From NCBI GenBank assembly GCA_964030475.1, contig CAXIPT010000001.1:11623823-11687822 (forward strand): a stretch of DNA of 64,000 bases, written 5' to 3'. The DNA is from Tethya wilhelma (lineage: Eukaryota > Porifera > Demospongiae > Tethyida > Tethyidae). Every line of letters starts with the position of its first letter. The stretch's first letter is position 1. Shown one piece after another: positions 23,457 through 33,744 of this stretch. The position numbers were made by a program, and so were the translations under genes. A model generated the notes under the pieces. It searched no databases, was not told the origin of the DNA, and saw only the letters and a list, made by a program, of their open reading frames with translations.

Positions 23457-23875
23457 GGATTTGTGAGTAGCAGGAACTTTTGGCAACTAGATTTTCATGA
23501 AGCACTAACTAGCACTACAGATTGATACCAAAATTGTTATCACAGCACTAGGCAAAACAAATTGTTCCCACCTTTTCTTGACCTACTTCAGTGCTACCGT
23601 TTCAAAGGGCCTCTGCAAACGGCAGTGGAAATCCACATAGGAGCGTCTGGCCGTCTGCTGGAAGTCAGACTTGATTTGTCAGAAAGAGAAAGAGTTGCTC
23701 TACTCAAATGCTGGATAAACTTTGCTCACATTTGCCCTGAAAGATTTTTACAGACCTGTGAAAAAAAACTGGAAGTTTGAGGTGAGATAATTAGTTTGTG
23801 GAATGTGTTTACGTAGTACTTCCTGAATTTTTAATGTTTGTATTGTGAGTGGACCGCTGGCCTAACGACTGTACA
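23457..23875 (+). repeat. Right arm of 1.3 kb inverted repeat, carrying a 72-codon frame
   Basis: This is the inverse of 22535-22950 with a few percent divergence. The plus-strand frame 23562-23780 encodes the same 72-residue peptide with about five substitutions, and neither copy has a stop. The conservation may reflect a recent duplication rather than selection. Confidence 0.75.
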
Positions 23876-24137
23876 AAGTACATAACGACAATGATTTAAA
23901 GTGGCATGTTGGATAAAAATGTAGACTTAGTTTTTCTGACAATATGCTAAAGGTCAGCTGGACTTAACCAGCAGCCTGCAAACTAGTTGCATTAGCATAA
24001 AGCTAGTGGACTAATGTTACAAAATGATAATTCTAGCTGAGGTATTTGACCCTTGCAGCAAATAGAGATACTACGATGGATTAAAACTGTACTAAGGATT
24101 CAGAATTACCCCGATTTACACCTTTACTGACTTGAAG

Positions 24138-24618
24138 TACTGTATAGCCGGAAACTTTGTGAGGATTTATTTTGGTGAAATTGGCGAATTTCTCCAAATC
24201 GCCAAAGTTACTGTAAATCTGCCAAAATTTATTGCCCAAATATGGATATTCGAATACACGCTAGCGCGATCCCGATAGAAGGGTTTAGAATGACGTTTTC
24301 TCCATAATCCTTCATGAAATAAGCTCGAAACTTGCTACGTAGGTGCAGGGATTATTAGGCTATAAAGCAATAGCATCATTTTTGAAAGCTTGGTTGCCTG
24401 GCTAAAAAAAGAAGCTTTAGTTGCGTGGCGATATCGTAGTGCATTAGCCCCTCCCGTATTTTTTTTATGCTGCCAGAAGCTTCACTATTTATGAAAGAAT
24501 TCTTTCAGCACAGTAAGTTTGATTGTTGCTTAGCTTCATGACATGAAAAGCTTTGTCAAATCTACTTTTTTAGTAAAAGAAAAACAAAAAGAAGGCGTAT
24601 AATAATTATGTGTAGCTT
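24138..24618. repeat. MITE-like element with TACTGTATAGCCGG end
   Basis: It starts TACTGTATAGCCGGAAACTT and contains GGCGAATTTCTCC, CGAATACACGCTAGCG and AAGCTTTGTCAAATCTAC, in the same order as 31607-32105. The right terminus is missing. Confidence 0.7.
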
Positions 24619-25238
24619 CTGAGAATAACTATTCTCAAAAGTCCATGATGTCAACTCAGTTTAGATGGATCTTCAGTCCTCCATACTTAGACTGTCCCAT
24701 AAATAACAGGAAGTGAAGGTCACTTGCCTACATACATGTACCTGCCAGTTCCATATCTCATTAAGGTATAGTTTCGTCTGTCAATACTTACGGTACAAAT
24801 GTGTCAGTATAGAAGCTGGAGACGTTTTCATAATTTTGGGGAAATATTCCATTGGTCATGTGATATTGGTGTATATATTTTGGCTTACTAATTGATTTGG
24901 TGATTGAAAGTTGACATTTTAGAACATGATTTTTTTGACATTTGGGAGTTGATATTCTAAGAGTTGGTATTTTGAGGGTGTAACCAGAGTTACTGGGGGT
25001 GTTACCAGATGGCTAGGAGTATTGGTGGATCACACATGTCATGTTTATTTTCGTTTACGATACAGTGCACTCTCATGACTCTCGACCCTACTTGTGGTAT
25101 AACACCAGGGCTCTAATTCTCTTTCTTGTGCACACCAGTTGGTGTCATTTATTTGCTGCAGAATCACAATGGTAGATCCTGGATGTTAACGCGACCATTA
25201 CCAGACAGTCAATTATAATAACATAACATAAAATTATA

Positions 25239-25856
25239 TACCGTATTCGTTCTAATATAGGTGCCACTAAAAATTAATTTCAGTGTCAAAAGGCGCCACT
25301 AATTGGAACCGAAAAATTAACTAAGTTGGTAAAGGGTGCCTAAATTAGGACGGTGCCTCTGAATTAGAACCGTTTTCGATCTTTGCGAGCTCAAGCTCAG
25401 CAATTTAACGAGTAGCTGACAAATGTCAGTATAGAAGACAAACTTGAAAAGTAGCTTGCTTTCAGTAATATTGCAGCTCAGAATTTCAACGAGAACTAAC
25501 AAGACTCAGCTTTGGTCACTCACTCGAGTAACGTGACTCGATCAAGACTCGGAACTTCAGCGGCAGTTCTACCATTAACCGAGAAGAATTCACTTATCAA
25601 CTGTGCAAAAACTGGTAAGTATACTCTTCTCTGCAAAAAAGCAGTAAAATAGCTGCAGCTAGTCGCCCACTGTGACAAAAACTACTACCTCTGACACTTT
25701 CGTGGCCACGTGTCAATATCGGTTCCAATTTAATTTGGTGCCGCCTGAAAATGATTCGCTTCCAAAAAGGCGCCTCTAATTGGAACCGCAAAAATTGTGG
25801 TCACAGCTAACAGGCGCCTAAATTAGGACAGCACCTATATTAGAACAAATACGGTA
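25239..25856. repeat. MITE with TACCGTATTCGTTCTAATAT ends, about 0.62 kb
   Basis: The left end is mirrored by TATATTAGAACAAATACGGTA at the right. Internal phrases such as GGCGCC..CTAATTGGAACCG are repeated in inverse order near both ends. Non-coding. Confidence 0.85.
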
Positions 25857-27019
25857 ACCAAACCTCATAAATTTACAGCAGCCCCTGTCCAGTAACACAT
25901 GCAATTTACAATACAATGGCCATTGGAAGATTTATAACAAAGAGATATTGTAGTAATGCTTATGAACTGTTACAGAGTTGGTCACATGGTCAATATGTCA
26001 GTACAAATGTCATTTGTGTGGTCATTTTGCTAAAGTGCACTGCCATTTAAGCTGACCACATTTAAAGTACTAGTGTTTACAGAGAGACAGAAGGGTATGG
26101 CCTGCTTCCAGAGGAGGTACGACACGAGTACGTCTTTGCTGAGCTGGCAAGCGAGTGCACGTGATCAACTCTCATTGTGAAGTATTGCGGTCACATGATT
26201 GGAATGTAATTAAGAGACTTGCCAGCTCAGCAAAGGCGCATTCGTGTCGTACCTCCTCTGTCCTGCTTCTACTTACTACAATTGACTGCTATGAGCCATG
26301 AACCACAATGTGAATTTTAGTGATAACCATAATTATTATTTTTAAGGGCTGTTTTTTTGTCTGGACAAAGTGCCTGTGCATAAGCTGTTTTGAGAGGTCA
26401 ATTTGATTAAATGCACGAAAATGACTAAAAATGACTGATGACCGATTGTTATATCATTGAAAATGTCATCTTGTGAGCTACAACATGGGACTAGTTTTGT
26501 TTTGAGTTTAAGAACACTGGGTAACTGAATATCAACAAAATTCGTCAACAATATTGTTGAAAACATACAATAACCAGGGCTTAAAAACCTTGTACTTGGC
26601 AAAGTCATTTGCAATATTTTTGGCCTACCCTATCTGGTACTAATTATAAAGAGCCGTACAGTGGTGTATTTAAGATCAGGAAACTTAGCATACGCATGTG
26701 TTAGGTATGAGTGTAAATATTGGTTAATCCAGAAAAGTTGTCAATTACATATCTGTATCTCACATATCTGTGTGTCTCTTAAAAACTGGCAAAATTTAGC
26801 TGCCACTATCAACGTTAACCATGCCACATTGGTACTGTATTTAGATGGAATATACTGATGGGTAATTCAAAGTCATGAAAATTACATCTACCATACAACT
26901 TGATTATTGTCCATGCTTAAGGTACCAAGTCTTTTGGAGTGTTTGTCATTAGCACCTCTAGGCACTCATGGAGACTTTTTACGTATTTTGGGCTACATAA
27001 TATTGTTTGCATTTTTCAG
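25857..27019. other. Presumed intronic sequence with a small MITE
   Basis: No coding evidence apart from the hairpin element at 26109-26260. Situated between candidate exons, it would be intronic if the exon chain is real. Confidence 0.35.
26109..26260. repeat. Palindromic MITE, about 152 bp
   Basis: CAGAGGAGGTACGACACGAG at the left is mirrored by CGTGTCGTACCTCCTCTG at the right, and the match continues through TTTGCTGAGCTGGCAAG. Fragments of the same end occur near 12126, 15125 and 48780. Confidence 0.9.
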
Positions 27020-27325
27020 AATGCTGTGTACAAAGTGATGATAAAGATGTGTTTGCTCTATTGAAACAGGCATCATGTGTGCAAGATTTTTGTACATCTC
27101 TCAAGATCCAATTTGAGACAGACTCAACTGCTCTTCCTCTCAATTTGGTTCATTCTCAGTTCCCTTACAAGACTTTAAAAAAAGATAGACCTGTACCTAT
27201 ATGTGACAGCGAAGAAGTGAAAGATAGCAAGGTCGAGGTCTCTCAAGGAATTACAACTTCTTTTCTGAAGCCCACTGAACTTCATCCACTGATTAATGAA
27301 GTTCAACTCACTGAATCAGATGTGT
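27020..27325 (+). CDS. Candidate internal exon of an unknown protein
   Basis: It is bounded by a CATTTTTCAG acceptor and a GTAAGT-like donor. The 306-nt frame is open (phase 1 in, phase 1 out). The peptide has a coding-like composition, with DDKDVFALLKQASCVQDFC near the start, KKDRPVPICDSEEVKDSKVE in the middle and ELHPLINEVQLTESDV at the end. Phases agree with the exon at 22221-22306 upstream and the segment at 27783 downstream. No domain is recognised. Best supported of the plus-strand exons together with the PHD exon. Confidence 0.5.
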
Positions 27326-27782
27326 GTAAGTTGTACTGTCATAAGTATTTTGCTTTGTGTGGCCTTATTAAAGTTTCAGATTACAGTGTAACTATATGGG
27401 TAAATGATTGATGTCAGGCTCATTGCTACGTGCTAGATATTAACTGGAGGTTGTTGTTTGAGCATGTATCGTAGCAAATAAACTTTAATGAATGAGATGT
27501 TTTATATGGGTAAATTATGAGCAACAAAAATTTTCAAAGCATATATACACCAGAACTTTGTAGTCTGAATTTAGAATCATGAAGGCAAAGTTGGCATTAG
27601 CTTGTTCTCAGTTTTTTTGTCAGTGTTTCTAGGAAGTGCTACTATTGCCCACATGTGGTTAGGGTTGGGATCTCTGAAAAATTATAACTCATGTCTACAA
27701 GATCTAGCTTGTACTGTTAATCATGTTTATGAGTCTATAACGTAACGTAATGTTATTGTTGTGTATATTATTACTACCTTAG

Positions 27783-27903
27783 GGAGTTTAGTTCTTCAAG
27801 ATTATCCCTTGCTAGAGGCTTTGATGTCATCAGTTGAANCATTAGCCCTTTCCATAACTATAAGCATCTCTGCAGCTGAATTCACATCTTGGCCAAAAAG
27901 GTG
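27783..27903 (+). CDS. Weak candidate exon after 27.3 kb exon
   Basis: An acceptor with a good pyrimidine tract (ATTACTACCTTAG) is followed by a frame reading SLVLQDYPLLEALMSSVE in the phase required by the preceding exon. An N at 27838 interrupts the frame, and the 3' border is uncertain: the best visible donor is AAAAAG|GTGTAG. Confidence 0.3.
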
Positions 27904-29198
27904 TAGATATAGAACTATAATATTCCTGCTCATGTATATGTTGTGTGGTGAACTGACAAGTTATCTATTATAACAATCAATTCATTGAACTGAAACATGT
28001 TGATTCAAAATCAAAAGATAACTAAATCAACTGTAGATGTGGTGAGTTCTGTTATTGAACAAAGATATATATTGTCAAGCAATTGCGTTTACTCTTTGTT
28101 TATGATTGCGACTAAGGAGACAACTGGTTTGTGGTGTAATCATGAATTGTATGTTGTGTGATTTCTCTCATCTGAACAAGTTTCATCAAGAAAACAGCTA
28201 GATTAATCTAAAAGTAACTAGCCGTGAAAGACCTTGACAGGTGTAACATCACTGAAGGACAACTTGCTGTAAAATTCTATACACTTTTTACAGTTGGTAG
28301 ATTGTTGAGGGATTATTACAACAACTGTATGTGTGTCTAAATTACTGGCAAACCTCTGCTAGATAATGGATGAGTGTTGGAGAACCATACCTATTAACAA
28401 TGGGTTCCATATCAGGATCAACCTTTGTCTTCTGTGTCATTCACTGTGTAGGACTCACTTCACCTGCCAGAACAAACTTTGAGACTATAAGTACTTGACT
28501 AAGCTGCTATTCAAGTTCTTGGCAATTCTAACCAGATAAGGCCCATACCTATTCATTAATGCACAATCCTCCATTTAATACCATATGCTCCCTGGTACTG
28601 CCCTGGTACAGTCAGAAAACTGGTTGCTGTTAATTGCTGATGACACTATCATAATATTATGATTATAACTTCTATAGTGTACATAGTACAGGTATGCATA
28701 CATGTATACACTATTGTGTGTGAAGAGTCAGGCGTTCAAATTGAAAACCCATGCAATAGTACTTAATGAATCTCGTGTTACCTAGGCATGTATCTCAGCA
28801 GTAAGACCTGCATGCACGCAAATAATTTATTACCAACTAAACATTATCACACAGAATCTTAGTGGAGTCATAGATAGTATTAACCTCACTGAGGCTAGTT
28901 ATCTATATGGAGTTATATCTGATTAGTCAATTGAAATCTATGCTCTCTCTCGATGCGTTCAACATGACAAACTAAAGGATCTACCTCAACAGAATAGTTG
29001 TAGACAACAAATATTTGTAGCTAGTGTACATGAGTCATAGCCTATATCAAGCTTGTATGACACATTGATGGATAAACAAAGAGTCAACTGTACAATAATA
29101 ATATTATATGTGCTTGCCTTCACCAGCTTACCATGCATGCCAATGTTATTGTTTGTTTATCTACTATGAACTGTGTATACTTATGGTTGTTAATGCAG
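27904..29198. other. Presumed intron before PHD exon
   Basis: No frame with convincing splice sites was found. A strong-looking donor (GATGTG|GTGAGT near 28041) has no acceptable acceptor upstream in the same open frame. Confidence 0.3.
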
Positions 29199-29292
29199 TT
29201 ATGTTGTGTGTGCAACCAACCACAAGCTACCTTATACTGCCAATTTAAAGGATGTGGAGCTGTTTTTCACTACCCTTGTGCTCTAAGTGTCA
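29199..29292 (+). CDS. Exon encoding part of an extended PHD (ePHD) zinc finger
   Basis: It is bounded by GTTAATGCAG and CA|GTAAGT. The 94-nt frame reads LCCVCNQPQATLYCQ followed by GCGAVFHYPCALS, the C-x2-C ... C ... C ... F-H-x2-C-A pattern of the second half of an extended PHD finger as found in chromatin readers such as PHF and BRPF proteins. It is therefore probably part of a nuclear, chromatin-associated host gene. The first half of the finger and flanking exons were not found, and the entry phase does not match the 27.3 kb exon directly, so at least one exon is missing between them or they belong to different genes. Confidence 0.6.
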
Positions 29293-29650
29293 GTAAGTAG
29301 TATTTTACCAAATATTTAATTGGCATGGTCTATATTACAATAATTATGCAAGAAGCCTGCTTAGGTAGATGCATTTGTAATGTATTGGTATAGCCACTGC
29401 GTGTCCTTCCAAATTGAAATACTGTGTTGCAACATTGATTAAAAAATAAAGAGTTGGATGCAAAAGTTGCTGGTGCAAGGGAAGCTTGCTTGTACTGCTA
29501 CTTTGACCAGCTAAATAGCAATGCAATTTACGTATCTAATGTTATTACTGATTTCTTCCGTTTTGCTATTAGTTAGTGGGTATGCTCCATCAGAAAATTT
29601 TGAGATATAAGGGTCTGTGAGGTTGATTTTTGTGCAATCTAAGCAGTTAC

Positions 29651-30595
29651 TATCATACGTACGATAGTACGTTTAGTATGAATGGGCGACTGTCCCATAG
29701 ACACAAAAACAAAAAGTTGGTTACTATAAAAATCTAGTCCAACAAAATTAAACCTTCAAAGTTGTTCAGAGGCTCTCATTGACAGATTACCAACTGCATG
29801 CAAGGCCTAAAACTCACATAACTTTCCTGAGCATAATAGTGCCATTTTTGTTCTCCTAACTTACTTACGTATACTTCCTATCTTGAAAAGTATTTCCAGA
29901 GAACCAGAATGACAGAAGCTGCCATTTCTCTGTCGTTGAACGTGCTGTCAAATTTCTTTTTAGATCTGGCCCTGCCCACAAGCAATCCCGTTAAAAAGAG
30001 CCACTTTATACGGTCACACGTGGAATACTTTTGAAAAAAACTGACGCCAAAAAATCATGCCAATGGTTTTGCACAAATTGCGGTTTGCTCCGCACTAAAA
30101 TAACTACGCATGCTCATTAACATATTCATGAGCAAACAGTAGCCCGTAACCTTAACTGGAAGAGGCTAATGCACATGCACAAGCTTTCTAGTTTTTGTTT
30201 AGATCTATTTATGATGAAAACGAGTATCAAGGAATGTAGTACCGTAGTACTAATGAAAAGAACTTACTTTGTGCTGTCAAAGTTGGCTCAATGTATTCTA
30301 GTTCTCTGGAATCCCTTTTCAAGTAAGTCAGTTCAGAAGTACAAACGCATGTACGTAAGTCAGTACACATTAGGAGAACAAAATAGCACTATTGTGACTT
30401 CCCACTATCCCTCTTTACTTGGCCTGAAGAAACTTTTTGCATGCAGTTGGTAATCTGTCAGTGAGAGCCTCTTACTAACTATGAAGGTTTAATTTTGTTT
30501 GACTAGATTTTATAGTGACCAACATTTTGTATTGTGTCTATGGGACAGTCGACTGGCCCATTCCTACTATATGTACTACCGTACGTATGCATATA
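29651..30595. repeat. Hairpin element with about 290-330 bp inverted arms
   Basis: The arms 29651-29935 and 30265-30595 are inverse copies sharing GACTGTCCCATAGACACAA, AAATTAAACCTTC and AGATTACCAACTGCATGCA. The interior (about 29940-30160) holds sequence related to the element at 56.06-56.57 kb (ACTACGCATGCTCATTAACA, GTAGCCCGTAACCTTA). It is thus a nested non-autonomous element. A single arm also occurs at 8604-8850. Confidence 0.8.
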
Positions 30596-30695
30596 CGCAT
30601 ACTTCAATTGTTACAAAAGTGGAGCTTACATGCCCTGGTAAAAGAATAAGCTATAATGCTAACTGCCCACTTTGAATTTAATGCCAAAAGTGTCA

Positions 30696-31253
30696 TTGGG
30701 GCGAGCATGAGCAAGCCCCAGTGGAATGGTGAAACATTGAGGAAGTGTAATGCCTGCATGCACGACGTTGACCAAACCGGAAATAGCTAAGCTGCTCGAA
30801 TAACATGAAAGCCAAAAAATTTATAAAGATCCGGGCCTCAGACTTACGGTATTTCTATTTACACGCGCGCACGCAAAATCGAAAAACAAAGAGCAAGAGC
30901 TGGACGCGTTCACTTACACGTCGAAAAGTCTTTCAAGTTGCTGCTTTTAGTCTGACAGCACTGCCACTTACAGTCAGCTCAGCCTAGCTATAGCTAGTTG
31001 CTCATTTCTTCACAGACACAGCCTTGTTCCCAGCTGAATGGACAGCTACACTGTACACACTGAAAGCCAGATTCAGTGGTACCCGTATACTACCAGCCTG
31101 CTTGTCAGTTAGTAACCTCGAGTACTCAAAATCATTTCAATAAGTTTGCCCATAGATAATAGGTTTGCTATAACAGGAGTAGATAATCATGCGTTTATCT
31201 ACTAATAGCATGGTCTTGTAAATGAAGATTCTTCGCTCAGGCTTGCCCAACGA
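30696..31253. repeat. Element with TTGGGGCGAGCATGAGCAAG-type ends
   Basis: GGGGCGAGCATGAGCAAGCC at about 30698 is mirrored imperfectly by CGCTCAGGCTTGCCCAACG near 31234. A related pair flanks 47393-48048. The short open frame inside (30805-30987) has no domain. Confidence 0.5.
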
Positions 31254-31311
31254 TGTTTCCATCTGACTAGTATTTAGTTAGATGGGGGCAGGGCCAAACC
31301 AGAGCCAAGGG

Positions 31312-31312
<1 letters not shown>

Positions 31313-31346
<34 letters not shown>
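31313..31346 (+). repeat. (TG)n microsatellite
   Basis: About 17 TG dinucleotides in a row. Confidence 0.95.
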
Positions 31347-31347
<1 letters not shown>

Positions 31348-31606
31348 CAAATTCCACCCCCTCCCACCTCCTAAAAGAAACCTTGTCGGGAAATAAAATT
31401 GACGACCCTTTCCATACAGACAGGTGTGTGTTATTCGAAATCCACATGTTTCTGGTAATTCTAAACTCTGCTGTACCTTTCTTCAATAGCAAGCATTCCT
31501 AGGTTTAAAATATAGTCAATATTTTCTGAATATAATGAAGGCACCAAGGTGTATAACTTATGTGCATAACCTACATGCATAATATGCACATAAAATTCTT
31601 AGTACT

Positions 31607-32105
31607 TACTGTATAGCTGGAAACTTTTGCTGGTGAAATTTCTCCAAGTCGCCAAAGTTAAATCCGGCAAAATTTATTGCACTAATATGAATATTCGAAT
31701 ACACGCTAACGTCATCCCAATAGAAGGGTTTAGAACGTTTTCCCACAGTCCTTCATGAAATAGCTTTAAACTTGCTATATAGGTGCAGGGATTCTTAGGC
31801 TATAAAGCCATAGCATCACTGTTGAAAGCTTGGTGACTTGGTGACTTGGCTTTAAAAAAGTTTTACTTGTGTTGCGATATCGTAGTGCATTTAGTACAGT
31901 TAGTTTGATTGTTGCTTAGTTTTATGACATGATAAGCTTTGTCAAATCTACTTTAGTAAAAGAAAAACAAAAAGAAAGCGCGTACGTGCAGCTACTATAC
32001 TAATTCTGCCATATAACATAATGCGCTTTCTATGTTTTGTTTGGCAAAATTAAAGTTCGCCATATCGATTGAACTTTCTTTCGCCAAATTTAATGGACTG
32101 TATTC
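31607..32105. repeat. MITE-like element with TACTGTATAGC end, second copy
   Basis: It has the same sub-sequence order as 24138-24618 (CGAATACACGCTAACG, AAGCTTTGTCAAATCTACTT) and also includes the right part seen at 6130-6347 (TTCTGCCATATAACATAATG). Its extreme right end is degraded where another element begins. Confidence 0.7.
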
Positions 32106-32113
32106 ATAATTAT

Positions 32114-33648
32114 TCAGTCAGATCGCCAGTGTCACGGAAGTTGTATACCGCGTGTACAAATTTATTTGCGCACACATATAATTATGACACGGAGAATATC
32201 CGGACATTCACAGGAATTTACGGACCTTCATTTAGGAGCTGGCTCAAAAATCGCTGTTTATCTTTCGTCCTTAGCTACTTACTGCACTTTTAACCAACTA
32301 GTAACAAACTATAGATGTTATTTTATATTCAAGATTTGTTGCTGGTAGTACAGAGCATGAATAGAGAGAGAAATTACAGAATTGAGAATGGGTGGTACCA
32401 CTGCTGTTCACCTTGGGTACACTTTTGTCCCGACAGTCACAGAGATTCCTTTGGGGCATATTTATGTTACCTATCTATAGTACAACAACCACACACAAAA
32501 CAGTTTGTGTCCAAATAAAACTGCAGGAATTATGGGGCCTTCCATACAGGGTATGCAATAATTGCAATACTTCAGAAAATCTTCACTCTTCAGTGGCAAA
32601 TAATCATCTGTATACCTGCATACAAAGAAACAAACAATTGCACATACTTATTAACTATGGTTGAGACAGTATAATCATGATACAGTATTAAGTCCTACGT
32701 GTGAGCAGCCATGTACACTGGTCGGATATTAAATGCAAGATGGAATTTTCAGCTTTCTACAAAATCACGGCAATGACAAGTTACATTTTAGCTGCAGTGA
32801 TTGTATTTGTCATTATGAGCTTGTGTGTGTCAAGGCTGATCATAATCGATATACTGATGAATCACCGTCACTTACCTATAGATTACTGAGTGGAGCCGAG
32901 TGAATACCAAATGTGTTTACAAAGTTTAAACTTGATCAACTGACAGGCTTGTGATGTCTTGTAGGCTCGTAATGCTCATGAGTATCCATTTTCTCAAAAG
33001 TTGACAAGTTTCTGGCATAGTCTGAATAATACCATTCTCACTTCAGTCACTACATAGAAATCATTTCTTTCGAGGATTGATGACCACTTTAATGACTCAG
33101 ATCAAATTGATTTATAGTTTGTAGACTGTAATGGTGATAAACTAACTGTGAATATAATGTATCATGTATAAAAAAGCATCTATGAAGATTTTTATGACCA
33201 AAATTACACAGTGGTATGTACAGATAGCAGGTATAGAATGGGTACATATTTGTCCTGCATACTTTTATGACACTTTATAGACATTAAAACGTAGCTAATT
33301 AACTGACCTTCAAGCTGAGTGAAAACCAAGAGTGTCCCGATAAAGTTTGGCTCAAAAATCAGATGAGTATGATGGGATGACAATCCTTCCGCCATTTTGT
33401 TCTCAACTTTTCACAGGTTTTCAATGTTATCTTTGCGTGCAGACTTCAGTTGATGATGTTCTCAGACCCAGAATTTATATTTCTTTTTGCAAACGTCATT
33501 GCTGGCACCTCTTGTTTCTTTGTGTGTCTGCACAAGGTCGTTTTCCAAACTGTGTAGCTACTACACAAAGCGGCCATTTTTTCACTTCCAGACTTCTGGG
33601 AAGTGTAAATAAAAACCCGGAAATCGTGACACTGGCGATCTGACTGTA
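32114..33648. repeat. Possible 1.5 kb element with 22-bp inverted ends
   Basis: CAGTCAGATCGCCAGTGTCACG at the left is the exact inverse of the sequence ending at about 33646. Similar GGCTCAAAAATC phrases lie inside both ends. No transposase frame was found inside; the open frames are short and featureless. Confidence 0.6.
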
Positions 33649-33744
33649 TTTTTCCAACTAACGTGCACCATGCTGAGAGGTGTCCTTTTCTTGTGCAATC
33701 TTCTCTGAAAACTGTAAAATCCATAGGTAACTGGAGTGCTAATA

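Noticed and set aside
28000..28041. Exon ending at a strong GTGAGT donor before the PHD exon
   Set aside because: An in-frame stop lies just upstream and there is no usable acceptor between it and the donor.
32701..32889. Short frame with a hydrophobic segment (possible membrane peptide)
   Set aside because: It is only 62 codons, lies inside a probable non-autonomous element and has no homologous features.
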